Assembly (NCBI RefSeq): GCF_020283565.1
Contig: NC_060065.1
Coordinates: 48,720,409 to 48,784,408 of the forward strand
Reading direction: 5' to 3'
DNA length: 64,000 nt
Source: Trifolium pratense
Lineage: Eukaryota; Streptophyta; Magnoliopsida; Fabales; Fabaceae
Shown: in pieces, positions 1 through 15,901 of the stretch
How positions within the stretch are numbered: the first letter of the stretch is position 1
How the letters are laid out: every line of letters begins with the position of its first letter
Translations under genes and position numbers: made by a program
Notes under the pieces: generated by a model
Database searches by the model: none
Seen by the model: only the letters and a program-made list of their open reading frames with translations
What the model was told of the DNA's origin: nothing

Positions 1-233
1 AAATCCATCAACACTAGTTGCAGCCCTTTAAAAACCCTTAAAATCATAACAACAAAAACAACATCATAGAACAAAGCCAAAACACTCAATTAAATAGAAG
101 TGTTACAGCGGAGAGACGCACCAAATACCAACACCTCTGCCCATCCTACCTAAACTTCATCGCCACAATTAAAACCAAATCCTACTTGAACACTAAACTC
201 TTGCCCATCCTATCCTATTGTTATTTATTTTAT

Positions 234-557
234 GGTGCGTTTGATTCGTAAAACAGCAAGAACTGGACATAACAATACAGGACAAAAAAGATAATACAGG
301 ACAGGACAAAACTGTACCGGAGAGATATAGGGTGATAATATTTTTATATTCGATAATAAAATGGGTACTTTCGTATTTTTTATAGTTGTACTGTGGACAA
401 AAAATTGTCATGTGGTTTAGTGAGGGACAAAAAATCTTGTTCTTGTCCTGTCCCTTGCTACCTAATTTGTTCAGTCTCATAATCAGTTTCAAATCAAACA
501 AGGTACAACAAAAGTTGTCCAGTCCAGTCTCCTATTTTTTAGCAGATCAAACGCACC
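234..557. mobile_element. MITE, Harbinger/hAT-like, about 324 bp
   Basis: The left end GGTGCGTTTGATTCGTAAAA matches the inverse of the right end, which reads GGTGCGTTTGATCTGCTAAAA on the other strand. The interior repeats GGACAGGACA-type motifs on one side and their complements on the other, so the element folds back. No transposase is present. A related, more diverged sequence lies near 10475-10720. No clean target duplication is visible. Confidence 0.6.
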
Positions 558-1369
558 CATATGTATATAGTACAATTTTTATTTATTTTTTCATTTTAGC
601 CCTATGCACTTGTTTTAATGTACAAAGTCTATAGTGTTGTAATAGAACGTTAAATTTTGCTCATAATTTTTTTTTCGATGTTAAATTTTTTTTTAATGGC
701 AAAGATATATATATATATGTGTGTGTGTATATATTGAAATATAAATGAAGAGGTTACCGATCACAAGAGGAAAACCAAAAACAAAGAGGCATACTAGAAT
801 TACTCCAAAAAGACGATATCAGAAGAGAAGATAAATACTATAACAAAATGCAATTCTCTAACGTTGAGAGATTTGGGTAGTACGCTATAGGTTTTTGGTT
901 CAATCCCCAACTCATTGTAAACCAAAAAAAAAATGTAATTCTTTAACGGCTCCAGCACAAGACCACCCAAATCCTAAACCAACCATCTGGTAACGGGGAA
1001 CAACAATGGCCTAGGGGAAGGGAGGAGCAAACCACCACCTAACAAAGACAGTTATACCCAGCCAGCACCCACACCCCACGATGTTAACCTGATTGAATTG
1101 AAAAAAACACAAAATTTTCAATAGTTTAGTTTGCATTTTTTGAGAATATTTTACCAAAGTAAACAAACTATTCTTTATTGGTCCAAATTTTCTTATTTTA
1201 AATTGAACCAAAGGTGACAAAATAGGTTAGACACCTTAGAAGCGGGATGGTTAGACACGTTAGCCTTTTTGTGGTGGCAAACCCTAATCATTGCCTCTAC
1301 ATTTTGCCTCTCTTGTGTTGCTCTCTTTCTCTCTCAAATTTTCTATGCAAATAACAACTTCTATTTATG
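558..1369. other. Intergenic, no gene seen
   Basis: AT-rich DNA with a short (TA)n/(TG)n microsatellite near 706-733. Short open frames here have no recognisable domain and no splice-supported extension. Confidence 0.5.
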
Positions 1370-1495
1370 GCCCGTTTGAATTAGCTTATTTTTTAGCTTG
1401 TGCAAACAACTTATGCAATATAAATTATGTTTTATGCTATTTTATTAGTTTTCACTGGTGAATATTGTATTTTTATAAGCTACTAGGGCGCGTCT
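1370..1495. mobile_element. Truncated MITE end
   Basis: The sequence starts GGCCCGTTTGAATTAGCTTA, resembling the end of the MITE at 4460 (GGGCCTGTTTGGATTGACTTA). No matching opposite end is seen before the Helitron terminus at 1516, so it is a partial copy. Confidence 0.4.
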
Positions 1496-1515
1496 GTCTG
1501 TGTCTATTATGTAAA

Positions 1516-2498
1516 CTAGAACAACGACACGTGCAATGCACGGGTCTAATTAGCTGTATGATATGCAATTATAAATTACGATATGATAATTGCAATAAAA
1601 TAAGGTATATGAAAATTTTTGAGTAACATTAAATGATAGTTCAACAATAATTTTGGATAAATATTCATACAAAGGAAAATATATTACGGAAGACTTCCTT
1701 ATAGACCACATTCGAAGTCTTAGTCGTATCTTCACTGTCATCCTCGATAATCAATATTTTTAATCCTTCTCTAGAAGTAACTCTTGAAATCGCAACATAC
1801 AGCTGACCATGTGAAAACACTAGTGACGAAAGATATATCCCAACATGCTTTAAAGATTGTCCCTGACTCGTATTAATAGTCATCGCAAAAGAAATCATTA
1901 AAGGAAATTGTCTCCGTTGAAATTTAAAAGGAATTCTTACGTCAGATGGTGTCAGAGAAAATCTAGGTATGAAAACCTGATCACCAATATTACTTCCTGA
2001 AATAATTTTTCCTTCAAGAGGACGTTTTCCTAATCTTGTAATAATAAGTCTTGTTCCATTGCATAATCCTAATTTTTTATTCAAATTCCTTAATAGCATA
2101 ACAGGAACTCCAACTTTAAGTCTCAACTTGTGATTTGGGAGTCCCGACGTAGAAATCGTGTTCAAAAATTCTGGAGCATGAACATAATCCACTGTTTGAC
2201 CATCTACATTTTGTGCGAGTTGAGTATCATAACTCAAATATGTTTCTTCTTCACCATGAATTAAATCCAACATATAATCATTTATTGTGTCGACTATTGA
2301 ATTTTTAGGAGCTAATATAGCTCTATTTTGGAAACACGTTATATCGTTCATGTTTTGTAAAAGTTGGGGATATGTTCTTTCAACGATAGAAGCAAGAGGA
2401 TAACCTGAATTTGAAATCAATAAATCTGATGGAATGTCAAGTTCTAAATCATCGTCGTTGTCATCTTCAATTTCTCCATCGCCAACACCCAAATCTCA
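1516..2498 (-). mobile_element. Helitron 3' end with helicase remnant
   Basis: Read on the minus strand, the sequence ends with a hairpin (CCCGTGCATTGCACG, 1528-1543), then about 9 bases, then CTAG (1516-1519) followed by T. This is the expected Helitron 3' terminus: hairpin, CTRR end, insertion beside T. Upstream of it on the same strand is the C-terminal part of a PIF1-type helicase. No Rep (HUH) domain and no 5' TC end were found, so the element is 5'-truncated. Confidence 0.72.
1665..2497 (-). pseudogene. Helitron PIF1-like helicase, C-terminal remnant
   Basis: About 276 codons matching the end of plant Helitron RepHel proteins. Visible helicase features are NRAILAPKN near residues 56-64, LRLKVGVPVMLLRNLN, NGTRL, FPLMISFAMTINTSQGQSL (a motif-V-like segment) and LYVAISRVTSREGLKILI (a motif-VI-like segment). 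An in-frame TGA lies two codons upstream of the first usable codon at 2492, and the Walker A and B motifs and the Rep domain are missing. The full family protein is well over 1000 residues, so this is a truncated, presumably inactive copy. In intact elements the helicase unwinds DNA during rolling-circle transposition. Confidence 0.85.
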
Positions 2499-3267
2499 TT
2501 TAGAAAACAATCTTCTTTGATCCAGAAAGGTTACAATACATTGTTAGCAAAAGAAATATATGTGAATCAATGATTTTTTTCGTAATTAATAATATAGTCA
2601 CGTTGATATATACCTGGAGTCAACTACTATTTGCATAAATATCATCTTGATATATATTTGCAGTAATACGATCAACCATACTCCTTAACATGAACAAACT
2701 TTTAAGTTTAGAAAGACATAAAAAAAAGTATATTTTTATTAGAATGTTTAGTTAAAAAAAGTAACTTTTAAGTCCAATGATTTTTTTCTTTCCGTAAAAA
2801 ACACACTAAGAAAACGGTTAACATGTTTAGTTAATTAGTAAAAAATATTGAATTAGGATAAAAAAATGAATTTTTTTTCGAAAAATAAAACACTAAGAAA
2901 ATGTATGATTTGATGATTTGCTATATTGCTAATTATCGGTTTTTAATTGTTTAAACTGTGCAATGTAATTTGATGATGTTTAATTGTTGTATAAAATCTT
3001 TCCTATGAAAATCGATTGTGCTTATCAATTATTACACATAATTTTAATGACAAATGGTATACTTGCCATAGTGGTTGAAAATATTGCCCGACACCGAAGG
3101 GTCGCGAGTTTGAATCATAGTCAAGACAAAATTGTATTATTTTTTAATAAAAATTGCAAGATAAAAATGGAGGGAAAACAAATTAGGTTTAGGGTTAGCT
3201 TGTGTATACAAGCTTATAATATAAAAGATAAGAGATAAAAGATTTATGTAAAAAAAAAAAGGGTCTT
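2499..3267. other. Intergenic with a SINE-like fragment
   Basis: AT-rich, no gene seen. Around 3062-3160, GCCATAGTGGTTGAAAATAT followed by GCGAGTTTGAATCATAGTC resembles the A and B boxes of a tRNA-derived SINE and is followed by an A/T-rich tail. Confidence 0.4.
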
Positions 3268-3443
3268 GGTATATGTTAACATGTGCCCTTAGGGCACATG
3301 TTAAGATATACCAAAATAGAAATTCATCATTTAATAATACAAGAAATTTAATGCTTCAAAAGTCAAAATGCACAAATTAACATTTAATAATTTCTATTTT
3401 TGCTTCCTTAACATGTGCCTTAAGGGCACAAGTTAACATTCTC
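3268..3443. mobile_element. MITE with self-palindromic ends (copy 1)
   Basis: The left end 3268-3312 is a near-perfect 45-base hairpin centred on TGTGCCCTTAGGGCACA. The right end around 3406-3437 carries the related palindrome ACATGTGCCTTAAGGGCACA. The interior is AT-rich and non-coding. Two further copies lie at 10734-10914 and 40072-40264. Confidence 0.6.
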
Positions 3444-3875
3444 CAAAAAAAAAAGGCAATGTCTTATCTTATAGTGAGTTTGTTAATAAAAGATTAATTT
3501 GCTGCTAAAAAAAATAAAATACATGTCTTATTATTAATAAAAGATTTTTACTGTTAAAAAGAGTATTGTTGCTATTATGAAAAGTCTCCACCAAGTTTTT
3601 TTGTGCATTTTTATATATAGGTTAAATTTTATCGTTTTCCTCTTTATATATATGTATAGATTCTATCTTTTAGAATAAAATCGAATCTCACTTTATTTAT
3701 TTTTTTCTTGATAAGAGAATCTCACTTTATTTTTAAATATATCAAATTTTTAAAAACAAATATAATCTTTCTTTGTTTTAAACATATCTAATTTTTGTAT
3801 TTAAACATATCCAATTTAAAAATAAATAAAATCTTTTTTTCCTGATTTTCAAGTCAAATAATCTCCACAGAGAAA

Positions 3876-3885
3876 TATATATAAA
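3876..3885 (+). promoter_or_regulatory. Candidate TATA box of RBX1
   Basis: TATATATAAA lies 114 bases upstream of the RBX1 start codon, a normal distance for a plant TATA box with a short leader. Assigned by position and motif only. Confidence 0.5.
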
Positions 3886-3998
3886 CTTATTCTGTACACT
3901 TAAATAAAATAAGAATCTGAAGGTAGAGAGGAGAAAAAGTGCTTTTTTGATAACTAGAAGAAGAAGTGCCTTTGGTTCAGTGAAAAAAGCTGAGAGAC

Positions 3999-7482
<3,484 letters not shown>

Positions 7483-8141
7483 AACTTTGATGCAGCTGAG
7501 ATACTGCCTACTTGGACATTTGGACTATCTATCTTTTATTTTGGAACATTTATAGCTCTATCTGCACTGTCCTTTGCTTGTCTACTTGAGTTTTTAACAG
7601 TATTTAAAGATGTAACTCATAACTCGTTAAATGAATTGTAACACAGCTTTGGCTAGCATGGGAAAGTCATCACCTTTAGATTATAAAGGTCTACCATAGA
7701 CTACAGTAAATGTTCACCCCATATTCTACTCTCTTATACTAAAATTATCTTTTAATTTATATATTATTATTAAATTAATTTTTACATGCCAAAATTAGTC
7801 TTTCTTAATCTTTCAAAGTTAATATCGTGTATGCAATTTTAATCTTTCTCAATATTATTTTCATTTTTTAATCTTTCTTTATCTTATTAGTACAATGTAT
7901 TTGTTGTTACCTTTATTTTTATTTTCTTTACGTGTGACCAAATATCAAGAGTAAGGCAAAAATGGAGTTTTGCATGTTAATTTATTTTGTATCTGATCAA
8001 TTCACTAAATTAACATTTTCAAAATAGTTTTATTTGTGTTTCTTTAGGCTTTGAAACAATTTCTACTCTAAAAATATAATTTTTCTCATTATAATAGACA
8101 TTAGTTTATTATTTTAATAATTGTTGTAAAAAAAGTCACTA
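7483..8141. other. RBX1 3' region and intergenic repeat
   Basis: The RBX1 3' UTR is expected first. GGCTAGCATGGGAAAGTCAT at about 7652-7671, followed by CACCTTTAGATTATAAAGGT, reappears in inverted, diverged form near 10936-11045, so a dispersed repeat lies just downstream of the gene. Confidence 0.45.
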
Positions 8142-8262
8142 TTAGGAGATTCGATCCCCAACATTTGCTATCGGAGAGTGCTGAAACCACTTGATGTCAA
8201 AATTGACCACCGAATAAAGTTAGGTGATTCAGTGGGCCGAATACTGACGGTGGAAAAAAATC
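8142..8262 (+). repeat. SINE-like repeat, family B, 5'-truncated
   Basis: Shares GATTCGATCCCCAACATTTG, an ACCACTTGATGTCA block and an ATACTGACGGTGGAAAAAAA end with the copies at 19404, 29158, 44578, 44775 and 61329. The GATTCGATCCCC motif is a B-box and the A-rich 3' end fits a retroposed tRNA-derived SINE. Confidence 0.55.
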
Positions 8263-10733
8263 ACTATTAGACAACAACAAATCAACTTAAAATTGAGATA
8301 TTAACTTAATAATATGGGATATTTAGTACAATGAGACGTCCTCTTATGTGTGTTTCATCTCTCAACCTTCTCTATTTTTAAGTTCGATTTTTAGATTTTT
8401 TTTCCGCCTTCGTTATTGTACACAAGGTTGTCAGAATCTAGTTTTGACGTCAACTCGTTTTGGCTAAGTGAAATCGAAACGTAGATTCAATTCGTAAACT
8501 CGTAGAGTTTACCTCATATTAAAATGAACATATATAATATATATTTTAACTTATTTAATTTTGAACGTAATATGAAATTAAAAATTTTATTTTTAATTTA
8601 GAAATTTAAGTGTTACGAATATTAATTAAAGAAAATATGACAAATATTAATTTTATATAAAAATGAATTTTAAATATCGGATAATTCACACTTATTAATT
8701 GATTTTCTCTCGTTCTCATTAGTTAAATACGGCTTTATATCGTCATGCATTTCAATAACAAATAACACAACTATATTCCCATCAATATATCTTCTAAGGA
8801 AATCATATGTCTCTCATTTTTTTAGAATTAAATATGACTCTTTGAATGATACATATCACGTGAGATTGAATATGATATATGATTGAAATACAAAATAATT
8901 GTATATTTTAACCTGATTGAAATCCCCTATTATACTATGTATCTTTTTTTTTTGACAATATTTATGTATCTATTATTTATCAAATAACTTATTTTATTTA
9001 AATGTCCACATTCTTAGCTCAACTGATAAAAATGTCGAAATTGTTAGATCAGATGTCATTTTGTCTATCTACCTACAAAACTTATTGTATTTAAATAATT
9101 GCATAAAATTTTGCAATATTATATTATTTTATCAAAATATAATAATTACTTATTTGTTTTTGTTTCTCACTTGTTTTAATCTATTATTTTATATTTTTTC
9201 GCTCATGTGGATAAAAATAGGAGACATTGATGGAAACACACGAGTACTAAAAATTATTATTTATCTAACTCTTAATGTGCTTCCTACATTCCCCCGTCCC
9301 TTTTTATAAGTAATATTCTCATGTATACTATTATAAAAAATAATCACAAGTGCAAGTAATTGTTGATCATATAATTATTAACATAAACTATTATAAAAAA
9401 TTAAGCTTCACTCTACATAAAATATTGTATTTATTTATTATTAATATGATAAAATTATTTATTTATTATTAATATGATAAAATTGAACTTTTGAATTGAC
9501 TAAAAAACTATTAAATTTGAATCGTAGGTGAAAACGTGCGAGTTTAAGTGATTTTTTTTTTATTTTATAGGGAGTTAAATTGTGTAAACTTGTTTTGAAT
9601 TTCGATTTTATTCCAATGTAACACAAAAGTCATACATAAAAACGTATAATCCATAGAATACTCTCGGATTGTGAGGGGAACAGGGATAAATATGTGTTCT
9701 TGATTTTTTTTGCACTTTTGATTTCAACGCTTAACATCAAACCAGAAAACTAATCATACTTGTGTCCAAAACTAGAAAATCTCAGCAGTTCAGTTTGGAC
9801 AACGCAACATTGATATTCAGTAGCTGACAAAATCGAAATTCACTCCAAATCATTATGTGAGATTGATCTATCGATTACAACAAGCATTATTTGAAATTGA
9901 AAAAAATAATCATAATCAAGCTTAAGCTATTGAAAATCTTACCGATAGAAATCCGAAATGACAGATATGAAACTGAAATCTGGCGAGGTTGTTACTCATT
10001 CTGTGGGAGGGAGATTTGATTTTGGGAGGTAGATGTATTATATACTAATTTGAATAAGACATGTATTATATACTAATGAAATCCTTTATTTTATAATTTT
10101 TTTTGTCCTTTATTTTATTGTAACAAAAAAAATGAAACTAGAATTCAAATTCCGGCGAGGTAGATACGCATTTAGGAGGGAGATTTGATTTGGGAGGGAA
10201 AGATTTTAGAATTTGAACACAAAAGGTTTAATGCGTCATTATTTACTGTTCACGAAATGCGATTTATTTATTTTATTGTAAAAAAAAATCTCTCACCTTA
10301 ACGATCCGAACCAGAAAAATTTGAAAATTTGAAACGTGAGTGCTTTGAAAATTTGAAACAAGAAAATTTTAATTTGTATACACTCGCATTTTATGAATTA
10401 TCCTAAAAACAAAAATCACTAATTTGATATTATTCTTGTGTAATTTTTTTTAATACTAGTGGGTTATGTTTGATGACTTAGATAAGTACCGGATAAAACA
10501 TACAAGATAAAATAACATAAGATAAATATTTAAAACATTGAATAACATAATTTATACGTTGTTTGATGGACAAAATGTTATTTTGATATTTTAAATAATT
10601 TTTGCAAAGAATAAAAAGTTGTCTTATGGTTTAGTGAAGAACAAAAATTTCAATTTTTGCCTAGCTCTGTAGCCCTCGACTTTTCCAATCCAATGAACAA
10701 TTTTAAAATCAAACACAATATAACATAAGGATC
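8263..10733. other. Intergenic, no gene seen
   Basis: Very AT-rich. ACAAGGTTGTCAGAATCTAG near 8421 resembles the terminal repeat of the element at 29851. A duplicated block TATTTATTATTAATATGATA occurs at about 9430-9483. A direct repeat around GGCGAGGT...GGGAGGGAGATTTGATT occurs near 9979 and 10153. No coding exon was recognised. Confidence 0.45.
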
Positions 10734-10914
10734 ATGCTAAACAGTGCCCCCGGGGCACTTGTTAAGCATACCTAAAAAGGAAATAAAAAATAAAATTTAT
10801 ATTGAAAAGACAACTTTTTGTACTTTTGAGACATTGAATGCACGCATTTCGAGACATAATTTCTATTTTAACATGCTTAACCAGTGCCGGGGGCACTGTT
10901 TAGCATTTTCCATA
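10734..10914. mobile_element. MITE with self-palindromic ends (copy 2)
   Basis: The left end holds ATGCTAAACAGTGCCCCCGG with its complement (10734-10769). The right end holds GCCGGGGGCACTGTTTAGCA. Each end is a hairpin, and the two ends are also inverted relative to each other. It shares this design with copies 1 and 3. Confidence 0.65.
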
Positions 10915-13900
10915 ACATAAAGCTTATTAACATATTGGTGCGGACATTTTATTATAGTTTATGGTAGACATTTGTAATCTAAAGGTGAAAATTAATATCC
11001 CACCATAAAAGACCTACATGGCTTTCCTATGCTAGCCAGCGCCCTGTAACACCCTCCACCTGCACCATTATGGAGATTTGGGTTGGCTCATTTGATTCCT
11101 TCCTTTGAGAGGAAAATGAGCTGTCTTTGGTTGGAATATACAAAGATTATATGCATGTACATAAGACAGACTATAAAATTGCTTGAATGTTAGATGTTTG
11201 CTCTTTTAATTAACCATACACTTGATGAAAACGTGTAATACATTATAGTTACCAATATATTTAATCTTTCTTTCATTGAAAAAAATTGTTGCGGAAATAT
11301 AACATTGATCAGGATTCAAATTTTACCCAAATATGTTATTAATCAATTTGCAACATAAAAAATGGCGCCGAAATTCATCTTAATTTCAAGGTTAAGTGGT
11401 TAACCTATGTGATAATGTGAATTTTAGAAAACTAATTAAATATTATTACACGTGAATTTAGATGAATATATTGCATGTGGATTCTTTTCTATCTTATTGA
11501 AGAAATGGAAACCAAAGAACTTGCAAAAATATGGAACAAGAAAAATGGATTTGAATTTGAAAATGAGAGAAAAATAAATGCAAAAGAAGACAAAATTGAG
11601 AGGAGGAGAAGAATAGTTGAAAATTTGAAAGCTGAATACGAGTATTTTCATCAATTTGTGGGATGTAACTACCATACATGTAATTTCAAAGCTTTTAACG
11701 AAATTCGTATATTTTCGGAATTTTTAAATAAGTCCTTATGATTTTTTTTAAAGACTCAATATCTGACTTATAAATCGACTGACCTAAGAGACATTAATTC
11801 AACCGTTCACTTGTACGGGCGTTCAGTTAAAGCCAGAGACTCGTTCTGTATTTGATTGACCCAATACATAAAGTGACAAGAAAGATTTGAATATAAGAAC
11901 TTAAAGAAATAAATCTTTATGATAAACAGGCAATTCTTATAATTTATAAAGTGCAACTCTTGCAAATTTTGTGCCTTTTTAGTCGATAGAAATTTTGTGG
12001 AATGATAATCATCGTAAAGTTGATTATGTACTTCAGAGAATCTTTTATCTGGACCATTATTAAATTTGTCTATGAAAGAACAATCCACTTTTTACCATTA
12101 AATCAAGTATGACCAGTGATTTTATTTCATTATAGTTTGTCCACTTTCATATATGATGCTACAACTTGAACAACACTGTATGAAGCATAAATAAATGATA
12201 TTTAGTCCCATGAATAAAATATTAATGAAGATAAAATTAAAATAAAAAATAAACTGATCTATCATAGAAAAGTATAATAGTAGTAGTCCATGTTTTTCTC
12301 CATAAAGATATTTATGTTTGTCAATTACTCCCATTAATCTCATATATAAAGCAACAATTATGTTCCGCACTGAGTCATGATCCATTATATGTGACCCAAA
12401 TGCTTTAGGTCCAACCCAAATCCAATCCTTCACAAAAGTTTCTCATGCAAATCAATGGTGAGAGACATGATGGTACTGTACACCTCCTATAATGAGTACA
12501 CTCTCTTATACGCTGCTCACGAGACCATTAAATTCATCTCAATATCTCTCATCATCTCTAGTGGTCATCATCTCTAATGGTAGCTATCATAGACATATAT
12601 AATCGCCATCCCCTACATAAAGACAAATTTTGGCGCCAAAGCACACAATTTAATCAATTTTTATTTTCACTCCACCTTGATCATATACCATTGTGAACGT
12701 TGGAAATGTTGGAATACTAACATGTTTTGCAGATATTTTTTCACTGTGATCTGCCATACATGAAGTCTATTATCACTGTAACCGTCTCAAACTCCCCATT
12801 ATAGTCAACTAGCTCTGCTGTGTGCAGATCAAATTTATTTTTTGGATTCGCTAAATAATTGATATATCTTATCTATATACTATAGACCAAATACATAAAT
12901 TATTCAATTGTTGCTTAAAAATGGAGAGTATATATTATTAATTTTCATTAGTGTTAAAAAATACTCACAATTCTTCAAACAGCACTCACCATAATTTTAA
13001 CAATAACCACAACTATAATTTTAAACCATGTCACCATAAGATGATACAAACTCTATCATGAAGATAACATCACATAATGTTTTGTTTTTGAATCAATACA
13101 TCACATAAAGTGAAGTCACAATTTTCCATGAACCTATTAAACATGAATCTAACCTATGAAATTTGTACAATAATGGTTCCAAGTTAGGTGTACATTTTTT
13201 GACCTAACTTGGCAGTGGGTTCATTTTTTTTTCCTCTCATGATAAGGCCTGCTACTGTTTAAGTACAGTTTGTTGAAGTAGTCTATTTTTTATACTTTGT
13301 TAGTCATTCTCATTAAATGTATTTAGTTGAAAGATGAGTTTTAATAAGGAAATTAGAATCCATTTCATATAGGAAATCTCTTTCTAAACACAAAGGTCAA
13401 CCCTATTCTTTTTTTATATACTATTTTTTTCTCCCTTGCACGTTCTATACTTGAATTGTCTTCCTTTTAGCCATGTATTTCTGTTGTAGCCTCGTAGGCT
13501 TGCAACAAACAAGAGTTAATTTAACTTCCTCATTATATTCTCATGGCCTACCCACAAGATTCTATACTACTGCTGGTCATGGATGGAGCCAAGACCCGGC
13601 AACTAAAATTAATATTTTTAGAGGTTAGTTTTGAGCAAAATTGAGACTTTTAGGATTTAGTTTATGACAAAACATAGATTTTTTGTTGGACTGTTTATAT
13701 ATTATGTCACATGTGAAATTTTGTCCAGACTCTCATTTTTCTGGCTTCGCCATTGCTACTTGTACCATATCTCTCAATGTTTTACTCAAGAACTATTATA
13801 GGGTCTATACGATCCGCTCGCAGTTGAAATACTCTCTATTTTTTAAAGAAAATATAAATAAATAAAGAATTCAAACAAATAAGATATTAATAAGTCCTAT

Positions 13901-14749
13901 TTGTAAAAGAAATTTTAAATTTTATCTTACTAATTTCTTATTTGTATTTATCTTTTTCATAAATAGAATTTTCTATTTGTTTTTTAAAAATGAAGAGTAT
14001 TTTGACTCATGGACTTGCACTAAGCATAGATGCAAAAAAATAATTGGCACGGAAAAATTGTTTTCTAATATATAAATGTGAATGAAAGATTGATGGAAGG
14101 GCCGACACAAAGATGTAAAATGGATAAGTAAATTGACATTTTGTTAATATTTAGATTAGATGATATGATTTATAGATAATAAAAGATAGATAGAGACACT
14201 CTAACATAATCCTAAAATTAAAACAAATACCATTACCGTTTTATATGATGTGTCTCATTAGTAATACTTTTTTGTTAAAAACTATTTATCATTTTATAAT
14301 ACCACTACATATTAGTATATTACTCTTGTTTATTATAGTTACTTTTGGTGGATAAATAATAATTACATCAACATTTTTGTCTTTAATATGTTATTATGTA
14401 TTGAAAATTGGTATAAGTAAATATTCAAAATATAAGCAAATTTTATCTTTTATATTTATTACATAATTAATATATTTTTCGTCTATAATATAGATCAAAT
14501 ACATTAATTATCTAATGAATATAAAAAATAAAAAAATTATTTATATTTTTCACAGAAGGAGTGTCTACTTTTAAAAGCGAGCATGTTTTAAATGAGACGA
14601 TACCGCGAAAAATACATTGTGTTTTTATTAAATACTATCATGATGATGGTTTTTGGGTTTATATATTCTCCCAACCTCTGACAAAACATTCTTGTATGCT
14701 TTGTTATGTTATAATTATAAGACTAATAAAGCATTCTCTGAATTATTCT
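10915..14749. other. Intergenic, no gene supported
   Basis: A highly charged open frame at 11505-11741 (+) (METKELAKIWNKKNGFEFEN...) has no domain I recognise and no splice partner; it is AT-rich and I do not call it a gene. The rest is AT-rich spacer with no recognisable exon or transposon end. Confidence 0.4.
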
Positions 14750-15543
14750 ATGGAAAAAACAGTATCAGCCAGTGCCATTGAAAACACAACTTATCAAAAT
14801 GAGGAAAGTGGTTGGACATCTTACTTTGATGATTTCTCTAAAAACATTGAACCAAGTTACTGTTCTTCTTCAAGTTTAGGTGGTTCCTCTTTGGTCTCAG
14901 ATGCTGCTTCTTGTGCTGCATGGAAATTCTCACATAAAAATCACATTAGAAACTCACAAAACCTCTCTAAGAAACTCTCTTTGAAGAAAACAAGAACCAA
15001 ACAAATATCACAAGATGACCCTTTAGAAGACACCGCCAGCTCCCCTGTCAATAGTCCTAAGGTACGTAAATAGTTGATGTATCTGGTCAATAGTCGTCAT
15101 GTATGTAAATAACAAATGTATGTGGTCTATAATATAGATCAGATATATACATCAGTTATTCAATGAATCTGAAAAATGAATTTTTGCTTATACTCATTAT
15201 TTGCAGGTAAGTGACATGAATCCAAGAGAAATGATTTCAAGGAAGATTGATGATCAACAAGATGGCTCTAGGGTAATCAACTATGATTAATTCATAATTG
15301 ATGTTTTTGGTTTTTTTTTTTCTATGTATGTTATGATTTTGGAATTTGAATTTTTATCATAACCATGTACTATATTTTATGATGATTTTGTAGGGTAAGG
15401 GATTTAATTCAGAACATTTTTCAGAGCTAGAGACAAATGATTGTGACATGAATTTCAATGGAAAAAATATTGATTGTACAGATTTGAAGAAAAGAGGACT
15501 CTGTTTGGTTCCTATGTCCATGTTGGTAAATTACTATGGATGA
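14750..15543 (+). CDS. VUP-like small plant protein
   Basis: Three exons, 14750-15061, 15207-15272 and 15394-15543, all phase 0 with GT-AG junctions, giving 175 residues. The N-terminus carries EESGWTSYFDDF (residues 18-29), followed by a serine-rich segment (SSSSLGGSSLVSDAASCAAW), a basic stretch KKLSLKKTRTK and SSPVNSPK. The C-terminus reads DLKKRGLCLVPMSMLVNYYG. The EESGWT..YF.DF opening and the CLVP end recall the VASCULAR-RELATED UNKNOWN PROTEIN family, for which Arabidopsis VUP1 has been linked to xylem development and hormone response. That assignment is from memory. The low-complexity composition suggests a mostly disordered protein, with no signal peptide or membrane segment. The start is the first Met of the coherent frame; the upstream open stretch looks like leader. 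A GTAA near the 3' end (15526) could in principle be a donor, but the frame closes soon after. Confidence 0.68.
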
Positions 15544-15647
15544 TGATTGAATGATAGTGTGTTAGTTCTTTGTCTACAATCTCCTTTCTTCTTTATTCTC
15601 TATTCCTCCTTCTCTTGGTGATATCTATGTGTAGTGTAGCTTAAAGA

Positions 15648-15901
15648 AATGGATTTGATGTAGTCAGTAATCATTGTACTTAATGATCTCGATTGTTGAT
15701 GAAGATTGGACACCGGAGATTCTTAGTTTTTCCTCTTGTCGAAGGAAATTGTAAATGAATTCGATTGTTAATGAAGATTGGACGGTGGAGATTTCAAGTT
15801 ACAAACTTGCTGGAGGAAGTGGATTTGGTGCATGTAGTTAGTAATCATTGTAATTAATGATCTCGATTGTGTGATGAAGATTGGACGGTTGAGATTTCAA
15901 A
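15648..15901. repeat. Degenerate tandem repeats downstream of the VUP-like gene
   Basis: A GATCTCGATTGTTGATGAAG-type unit followed by ATTGGAC...GGAGATT appears three times (about 15688, 15757 and 15866). A longer block containing GTAGTTAGTAATCATTGTA occurs twice about 170 bp apart. It may lie in the 3' UTR. Confidence 0.7.

Noticed and set aside
11475..11741. Charged 88-codon frame
   Set aside because: No recognised domain, no splice partner, and an overlapping frame on the other strand is equally open; AT-rich composition explains it.
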